Origin: CALREJ01 sp964533375
Lineage (GTDB): Bacteria; Patescibacteriota; Gracilibacteria; Peribacterales; Peribacteraceae
Direction of reading: 5' to 3'
Assembly (NCBI GenBank): GCA_964533375.1
Contig: CAZHLW010000001.1
Location: 620,001 to 684,000 of the forward strand
Length of the DNA stretch: 64,000 bases
Shown here one piece after another: positions 59,666-64,000 of the stretch (positions within the stretch are counted from its first letter, which is position 1; the number at the start of each line of letters is the position of its first letter). The notes below the pieces were generated by a model. It did no database searches. It worked only from the letters and a program-made list of their open reading frames with translations, and was not told the origin of the DNA. The translations under genes were made by a program, and so were the position numbers.

Positions 59666-60655
59666 TCAGGCCACAACGACCATATCTTCCAGCCGGATGC
59701 CGAATTTGCCGGGGAAATAGACTCCCGGCTCAATCGTGATCACTTCATTTTTTAATAGAACATCTTTACTGCGTGGTGACAAGCTTACACCTTCATGAAT
59801 ATCGAGCCCGACGCCGTGTCCCAGTGAATGGGTAAATGCATCTTCCATGCCGTACGCCCGCAATACTTTGCGCGCGACCTCATCAATCATTTTCGTTGAT
59901 GATCCGACCTTGCAAACTTTTTTTGCAGCGTCTTTCGCCTCAAGAACCGCCTGGTACGCACGCTCCTGTGCCGGAGGAATCGGACCCGTAAAGTAAACAG
60001 CACTCCGGTCACTGCAGTACCCGTGCACCACAACCCCAATGTCGATTTGCACGATGGTATTTTTCGTCAGTTTTTTTGAGGTGGGATGATGATGCGGACG
60101 GCTGGTATGTGCGCCAAAACCGACAATTGAATCGAATGACATGCGCTCGGCACCAAGTTCTCTGGCCCATTGTTCTATTTTCCACGCGAGGCCGGTTTCT
60201 GTGATGCCTGCTTTCAGTGCGGAGGGAATGCGGCGGAGGAGTTCACGGGTGATTTTTTCCGCGCGGCGGATATTTTGTAATTCCTCTTCATCTTTACTTC
60301 TCCTGTACTCTTCGACGATCGATGCAGACCGGACAAGCTTCGTGTCGGGCCATGCTTTTTTCCAGCGGCGAAACCGTGCAACGGATATATCTTCTTCATC
60401 ATATCCACAGAGCGGTATCTTTTTCATCACCTTCCGGAGATCATCGATGCCCCGGATGTCGACGCCGTCCAGAGCTGCTTCCTCCGCAGCTTCGGTATAG
60501 CGGCTGTCTACAAAAAGAAGATAGCTTCGCGGGAGCGCCAACAGCAAACCGTCACTCAGCTGCAAACCGGTCAGATACCGGATATTGGTCAGATTGGTCA
60601 CCAGAAGCGCCGGGAGGCCTGCTTTGGCCAGGAGCGTGCGGGAACGGGGTCGCAT
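59666..60655 (-). CDS. pepP: Xaa-Pro aminopeptidase, M24 family
   Basis: A 329-residue metallopeptidase that removes N-terminal residues before Pro. The N-terminal creatinase-like domain (1-120) is followed by the pita-bread fold with metal ligands in IDIGVVVHGYCSDRSAVYF (two Asp), HSLGHGVGLDIHE (His), TIEPGVYFPGKFGIRLED (two Glu), and HHHP for substrate binding. Normal length for PepQ-like enzymes (about 350). Gene symbol is by function; PepQ would be an alternative. It is divergent from the pilin gene. Confidence 0.92.
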   Translation of the reverse strand: MRPRSRTLLAKAGLPALLVTNLTNIRYLTGLQLSDGLLLALPRSYLLFVDSRYTEAAEEAALDGVDIRGIDDLRKVMKKIPLCGYDEEDISVARFRRWKKAWPDTKLVRSASIVEEYRRSKDEEELQNIRRAEKITRELLRRIPSALKAGITETGLAWKIEQWARELGAERMSFDSIVGFGAHTSRPHHHPTSKKLTKNTIVQIDIGVVVHGYCSDRSAVYFTGPIPPAQERAYQAVLEAKDAAKKVCKVGSSTKMIDEVARKVLRAYGMEDAFTHSLGHGVGLDIHEGVSLSPRSKDVLLKNEVITIEPGVYFPGKFGIRLEDMVVVA

Positions 60656-60718
60656 AGGCTTGGAAACGGGTAAAAAGAGAGTAGCGTTTAGAGCTGATTT
60701 ATGCTACTATAAGGAGAA

Positions 60719-61120
60719 ATGTCTTCACCCACTTTTTCTTCACTGGCACGCAGGACGGGAGCAGTTTTTTTGGGATGGATACTGAGCGCGCAGGCAGCCA
60801 TTGTCGCTGCACCTATTTACAACGGCGGCGGCCCGCTTGAAGGAGTTGATGCAACAGACGGTCTGGCCGGTATTCCGACGGCGGAACCGCGGGAAACCAT
60901 CACCAGCATTCTGGAGGCAATTCTTTCCTACATGGCACTCCTTTCGGTTGCCGCAATCATCATTGCCGGTATTTACCTGATTGTCGGACTCGGATCGGAT
61001 GAGTCGAAGGACAAGGCAAAGAAAATTGTGCAATACACACTCATTGGACTGGCGATCATTCTCTTCGCGCGTATTATCGTCAGCCTTATTACCGTCTTCC
61101 TTGCCGACCAGATCTCCTGA
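60719..61120 (+). CDS. VirB2/TrbC-like pilin-type membrane protein
   Basis: A 133-residue protein with a signal-like N-terminus (1-32), a short extracytoplasmic stretch (PIYNGGGPLEGVDATDGLAG), and two transmembrane helices (about 65-88, LSYMALLSVAAIIIAGIYLI, and about 104-128) separated by a basic loop (GSDESKDKAKKIVQ). This is the T4SS_pilin pattern of VirB2 and of CPR pilin proteins. AAGGAG starts 8 nt before the ATG (2-nt spacer) and TACTAT precedes it. The next gene starts 1 nt after the stop. Confidence 0.82.
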   Translation: MSSPTFSSLARRTGAVFLGWILSAQAAIVAAPIYNGGGPLEGVDATDGLAGIPTAEPRETITSILEAILSYMALLSVAAIIIAGIYLIVGLGSDESKDKAKKIVQYTLIGLAIILFARIIVSLITVFLADQIS

Positions 61121-61121
61121 C

Positions 61122-63452
61122 ATGCACTCTTCTTTCTCCCGCACATCGTCCTGCATTGCCGTCTTTGCTCTGCTTTTCTCGCTTCTGTCGCCCGTACAGG
61201 CACAGGATGTAATGCAGCCGGATGCAATGAATATTCAAATGACCACAGGAAGCGAAGACGTGCTCCTGACCGTAGGTGATATTCTGGAAATTATTCCATC
61301 GAACGGTTTTGCCAGCCCCGTGTACTCCTGGATCCTTACCCAGGACCGCACATTTTTGCAGGCCGCCCGCACGCCCACATTCCGCTATCGCTTCATCCAG
61401 CCCGGCACGTATTCCCTGATTGCCGAAATTCGTTCCGGTGACGGCGTACAGAGCGTGCAGCGCACATTCAGCATCAACGCAAAAGCACGGGAACCCGGCA
61501 ACATCGCAATGGGCGCATCGTCCGTTTCCACAGTCACCGCAAGTGGCACGACTCTGACAGGCATCGTCAAACTCGATCCTCCGATGGACCTGAATGAACG
61601 CGTAACCCTTTCAAGCAGCCAGCAGCTTCTGACACTGACTCCTCTGTCCACCGATTTGAAACCGCTGTCACTGGATATGGATATCACCGTTGACAGTGAC
61701 GGTGACGGCAATCCGGCAAACGACGTGCAGAATCAGGGCACATTCTTCCAGCTCTATGCAGAACCGCTGATGGTCTGGTTCACCGAACCTATCACCAACC
61801 GCTCACTGTCTGTTACCACTCTCGGCGCAGACGGCAGCGCACGCATCCAGCAAATTGAAGTCGTGACTGCGGACTACGCTCAGCAGCAGGGAATAGTGGT
61901 CAGCCCCATCCGCATCAGCAGCACGCCGACCGGAAACGGATCGTTCTTTTTCTCCGCAGTCGCGGGAAGCACCGCTTCGCAATCCGCATCCCTTTTGTAC
62001 CAGTGGTCCTTTGGCGATGATCAGGAAAGTCTGATCATGAACCCGACCCACACCTACGCCGCAGACGGCGTCTACACGGTAACACTGGAAGTGAAGAATC
62101 TGATCAACGGACAGGATGTCGCGAAAGACGAGCAGCAGATTACCGTAACCGGCGCCGGCGCCGGCAGTGTCACAAGCAGCGCGTCATCCGGGGGAACAAC
62201 CGAACCTTCAGGTCCGTCCTTCCTGTCGAATCTTCCGATCATGTCCATTCTGATCGGTCTTGGAATCTTTGTACTCTTTGTCATTGTCGGTATTGGTGCA
62301 GTCATGTTGCTGTCAAAACTGCGCGGTGGCAAGTCGCTCGACCAGACATTTGCAGACATGGAAAAGACGATCACTTCAAAGGAAGGCGACGCCAAGAATC
62401 CTCCGGCGCTCGTTATTCCCGCAACGGCAGCGGTTGTGACTCCCAAGCCCGCACCAGTCCCCACAAAGGAAGATCTGTCCAAGCGCGAGGAAAATGCTGC
62501 CAGCAGTCCGACACCGGCCGCAACGCCGCGTATTGATGAAAAAGCCGCACCCGACTGGCTGAAAAAGGGACTCGATGCCGCTCCCAAGCCGACCCCGGCT
62601 CCAACACCGACACCAAAGCCGACTCCAGCGCCGGCACCTGCCCCCGCTCCTGCAGCACCTGCAGCAACCTCCACTCCGCCCTGGCTGCAGACACCTTCAC
62701 CGACCCCGGCAGCACCAAAACCTACAACTCCTGCCCCCGTTCCGGCTCCCACGCCAAATCCCGCTCCTCCGCCAACGGCCGCCGCTACACCTCCGGCACC
62801 GAAGCCCGCTCCGACTGCTCCATCCGCACCTGTTCCATCGTGGCTACAAACTCCTGCTGTCCCAGCAAAACCCGCCACCCCGACGCCCCCTAGCGCACCA
62901 ACCCCTCAGCCGACCCCGGCTCCAAAACCTGTGACTCCTCCAGCTGCACCTGTTGTCACGCCAGTGACTCCGCCTGCTCCAAAGCCTGTCACGCCGGCTC
63001 CGGTCCAAGCGCCAGTGCCTACTCCAGCTTCACAACCTGCACCTGTCGCTCCTCCCAAACCAGTGACTCCGCCTCCTGCTCCGGCACCAGTTTCCGTCCC
63101 GTCACCGGTTCTTCCTCCGCAACCAAAACCGGTTCCTCCGGCACCTGCCCCGAAAGCACCTCTCCCGACTCCGGCACCGACTGTTCCTACTCCGCCGACA
63201 CCTGTGCCTGTCGTGAAACCGGCTAATACGGTTCCGCAGACTCCTGTCGTTCCGAAGCCTGAAACAGTTGTCACTCCTGCTCCGGCCGTCGCAACTCCTA
63301 CCATCCCGGCAGTCCCCCCTGCAGATATTGCTCCATCAGCACCAACCCCTGTTCCTGCTCCCAAAGCCCCCGAAACCCCGGCCGACACGCCGATAGCAAT
63401 TATCCGTGCTGAAAGCCTGGATAAGCCGGAAGGAAGCCAATCAGCAGCCTAA
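61122..63452 (+). CDS. PKD-domain membrane protein with long Pro/Ala-rich tail
   Basis: A 776-residue protein. Signal peptide (1-28, ending PVQAQDV), two beta-sandwich regions (about 30-130 and 140-260), a PKD domain (about 262-345; YQWSFGDDQESLIMNPTHTY is the signature), one transmembrane helix (about 378-402) and a cytoplasmic-side segment SLDQTFADMEKTI. The last 330 residues are Pro/Ala/Thr-rich, interrupted by three related motifs, PDWLKKGL, PPWLQTPSP and PSWLQTPAVP. The tail probably reaches into the cytoplasm (positive-inside after the helix), so these W-L motifs may dock a partner, such as the secretion ATPase; that is inference. Confidence 0.85.
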   Translation: MHSSFSRTSSCIAVFALLFSLLSPVQAQDVMQPDAMNIQMTTGSEDVLLTVGDILEIIPSNGFASPVYSWILTQDRTFLQAARTPTFRYRFIQPGTYSLIAEIRSGDGVQSVQRTFSINAKAREPGNIAMGASSVSTVTASGTTLTGIVKLDPPMDLNERVTLSSSQQLLTLTPLSTDLKPLSLDMDITVDSDGDGNPANDVQNQGTFFQLYAEPLMVWFTEPITNRSLSVTTLGADGSARIQQIEVVTADYAQQQGIVVSPIRISSTPTGNGSFFFSAVAGSTASQSASLLYQWSFGDDQESLIMNPTHTYAADGVYTVTLEVKNLINGQDVAKDEQQITVTGAGAGSVTSSASSGGTTEPSGPSFLSNLPIMSILIGLGIFVLFVIVGIGAVMLLSKLRGGKSLDQTFADMEKTITSKEGDAKNPPALVIPATAAVVTPKPAPVPTKEDLSKREENAASSPTPAATPRIDEKAAPDWLKKGLDAAPKPTPAPTPTPKPTPAPAPAPAPAAPAATSTPPWLQTPSPTPAAPKPTTPAPVPAPTPNPAPPPTAAATPPAPKPAPTAPSAPVPSWLQTPAVPAKPATPTPPSAPTPQPTPAPKPVTPPAAPVVTPVTPPAPKPVTPAPVQAPVPTPASQPAPVAPPKPVTPPPAPAPVSVPSPVLPPQPKPVPPAPAPKAPLPTPAPTVPTPPTPVPVVKPANTVPQTPVVPKPETVVTPAPAVATPTIPAVPPADIAPSAPTPVPAPKAPETPADTPIAIIRAESLDKPEGSQSAA

Positions 63453-63524
63453 ACACCATTGAGCGCACAGAGAAAACTGCTACACTCTCCCCGCGTTCTT
63501 TTCGGAAATGATGTTCTTTACGTT

Positions 63525-63558
63525 GTAGCTCAGTTGGGTCGAGTCCGCCTTGGCGGAC
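63525..63558. repeat. tRNA D-arm fragment followed by a GTCCGCC palindrome
   Basis: GTAGCTCAGTTGG at 63525-63537 is identical to the D arm of the tRNA-His gene 74 nt downstream. It is followed at once by GTCCGCCTTGGCGGAC (63543-63558), a perfect palindrome. This looks like a tRNA fragment broken by a palindromic element. The rest of the 139-nt gap shows no other feature. Confidence 0.6.
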
Positions 63559-63591
63559 GAGCTATAGATAAATAGCATCACGCATAAATAT

Positions 63592-63669
63592 GGCGATCGT
63601 AGCTCAGTTGGTTAGAGCATCAGGTTGTGGTCCTGAGGGTCGAGGGTTCGAATCCCTTCGGTCGCCCCA
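63592..63669 (+). tRNA. tRNA-His (anticodon GTG)
   Basis: A 78-nt tRNA. The anticodon loop TTGTGGT gives GTG. An extra 5' G pairs with C73 (the G-1:C73 identity pair of tRNA-His), the acceptor stem GCGATCG pairs with CGGTCGC (one U-G), the T arm contains GGGTTCGAATCCC and the CCA end is encoded. Confidence 0.97.
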
Positions 63670-63727
63670 TCAATAAATGTCACTGATATTTGAGTAACAC
63701 AAAACTATTCCTGTACCATCCCGCTCC

Positions 63728-64000
63728 GTGCAGTACCGCAATCTCTGCGTCGGGCTTCTTCTCATTGCAACGGGTTGTATTTTCTATGAAGAAAAACCCG
63801 TGGCGCCAGCCGATCAGACTTCCATCTCAGACCTTAACCCTAACCTCAACCCTGACCCTAAAATCCCACCACTCGTGATTGTCGGCGAAGGCGGCACATC
63901 GGGATATCTTTTTCAGTACGCAGCCGATACGTATGTGAAGGAAAACGGCGGAGAAAAATTTACCGTGCATGACGGTGATGAATTTATCCGGGTGATGAAA
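63728..64000 (+). CDS. Lipoprotein, N-terminal part (truncated by window edge)
   Basis: A frame from GTG 63728 open for 91 codons to the window end. The first 18 residues form a lipoprotein signal (VQYRNLCVGLLLIATGC, lipobox IATGC). A Pro/Asn linker (SDLNPNLNPDPKIPP) is encoded by a telomere-like AACCCTAACCTCAACC repeat. Then LVIVGEGGTSGYLFQYAADT begins a folded domain; family not recognised. An in-frame stop lies 33 nt upstream and no ATG fits, so GTG is the likely start. Confidence 0.7.
   Translation, partial: MQYRNLCVGLLLIATGCIFYEEKPVAPADQTSISDLNPNLNPDPKIPPLVIVGEGGTSGYLFQYAADTYVKENGGEKFTVHDGDEFIRVMK
63832..63862. repeat. Telomere-like repeat inside a coding sequence
   Basis: CCTTAACCCTAACCTCAACC followed by CTGACCCTAAA, in frame in the lipoprotein gene. 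It is the complement of the words at 25380-25400 and 40483-40514. Confidence 0.85.

Noticed and set aside
62072..63388. Gly/Ala-rich minus-strand frames opposite the Pro-rich tail
   Set aside because: They are the complement of Pro codons; low complexity and no start signal.
25380..63862. Linear replicon end or true telomere
   Set aside because: The telomere-like words are short, internal and partly coding, with genes continuing on both sides.
1..64000. CRISPR array, complete IS element or prophage
   Set aside because: No regular direct repeats with spacers, and no transposase, integrase or phage structural gene seen.

Overview
This window looks like chromosomal DNA of a Candidate Phyla Radiation (Patescibacteria) bacterium, most probably of the Peregrinibacteria/Peribacteria type. 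That placement is inference. It rests on the many S-layer-homology (SLH) surface proteins, a type IV secretion-like ATPase, VirB2-like pilin and PKD-protein set typical of CPR genomes, Cys-rich surface proteins, and small hypothetical membrane proteins among compact housekeeping genes. TGA is used as a normal stop codon throughout, so this is not the recoded Gracilibacteria/Absconditabacteria lineage. Shine-Dalgarno sites are rare, and several genes have a -10 box only 6-10 bases before the start codon, which suggests many leaderless mRNAs.

Layout. 1-2430 (minus): an F-type ATP synthase operon in the unusual order atpD-atpC-small membrane subunit-atpB, as in N-ATPase operons. 2575-6006 (plus): an exported membrane protein, a multi-pass glycosyltransferase-like protein and an EamA transporter. 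6010-12392: an SLH protein, a CAD-like carbamoyl-phosphate synthase large subunit, GreA and the DNA polymerase III delta subunit. 12509-17160: a surface locus with a dockerin protein, a cohesin-like/FN3 protein, a cupredoxin-like protein (the last two with xPxTG-like anchors), an SLH + pacifastin-like Cys-rich protein and an SLH + CAP protein. 17190-19707: small proteins, tRNA-Tyr and a membrane glycosyltransferase-like protein. 19737-25919: a MarR-controlled MacAB-like efflux operon with a terminal lipoprotein. 26000-32777: a plant/giant-virus-like rhamnose-synthesis enzyme, FtsK, AlkD, a SAM riboswitch with terminator ahead of metA, and RdgB. 32840-41385: a UvrD-like helicase-nuclease, two candidate structured RNAs, RpoD with a C-terminal zinc ribbon, DnaG and an rRNA m5C methyltransferase. 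41440-43312: an isolated acyl-carrier cluster (ACP, KASIII, ACP). 43390-49964: LeuRS, small proteins, Der and a TMTC-like TPR glycosyltransferase. 50330-63452: LOG protein, MltG, YbaB, EamA, secretion ATPase, RlpA-like and 3D-domain wall enzymes, Xaa-Pro peptidase, VirB2-like pilin and a PKD protein with a very long Pro-rich tail. 63592-64000: tRNA-His and the start of a lipoprotein.

Intergenic spaces hold several families of dispersed inverted repeats (TTCGGAATTCG-type, CCCTTCGACRAGCTCAGGGT-type, AATTATCAATTTTC-type and telomere-like AACCCTAACC-type words). The last two word types also appear inside coding sequences.

The most distinctive elements are the ACP-KASIII-ACP island, the cohesin/dockerin surface operon, the zinc-ribbon sigma factor, the two structured RNAs between the helicase and rpoD, and a 14-codon remnant that repeats the C-terminus of the secretion ATPase with only synonymous differences.
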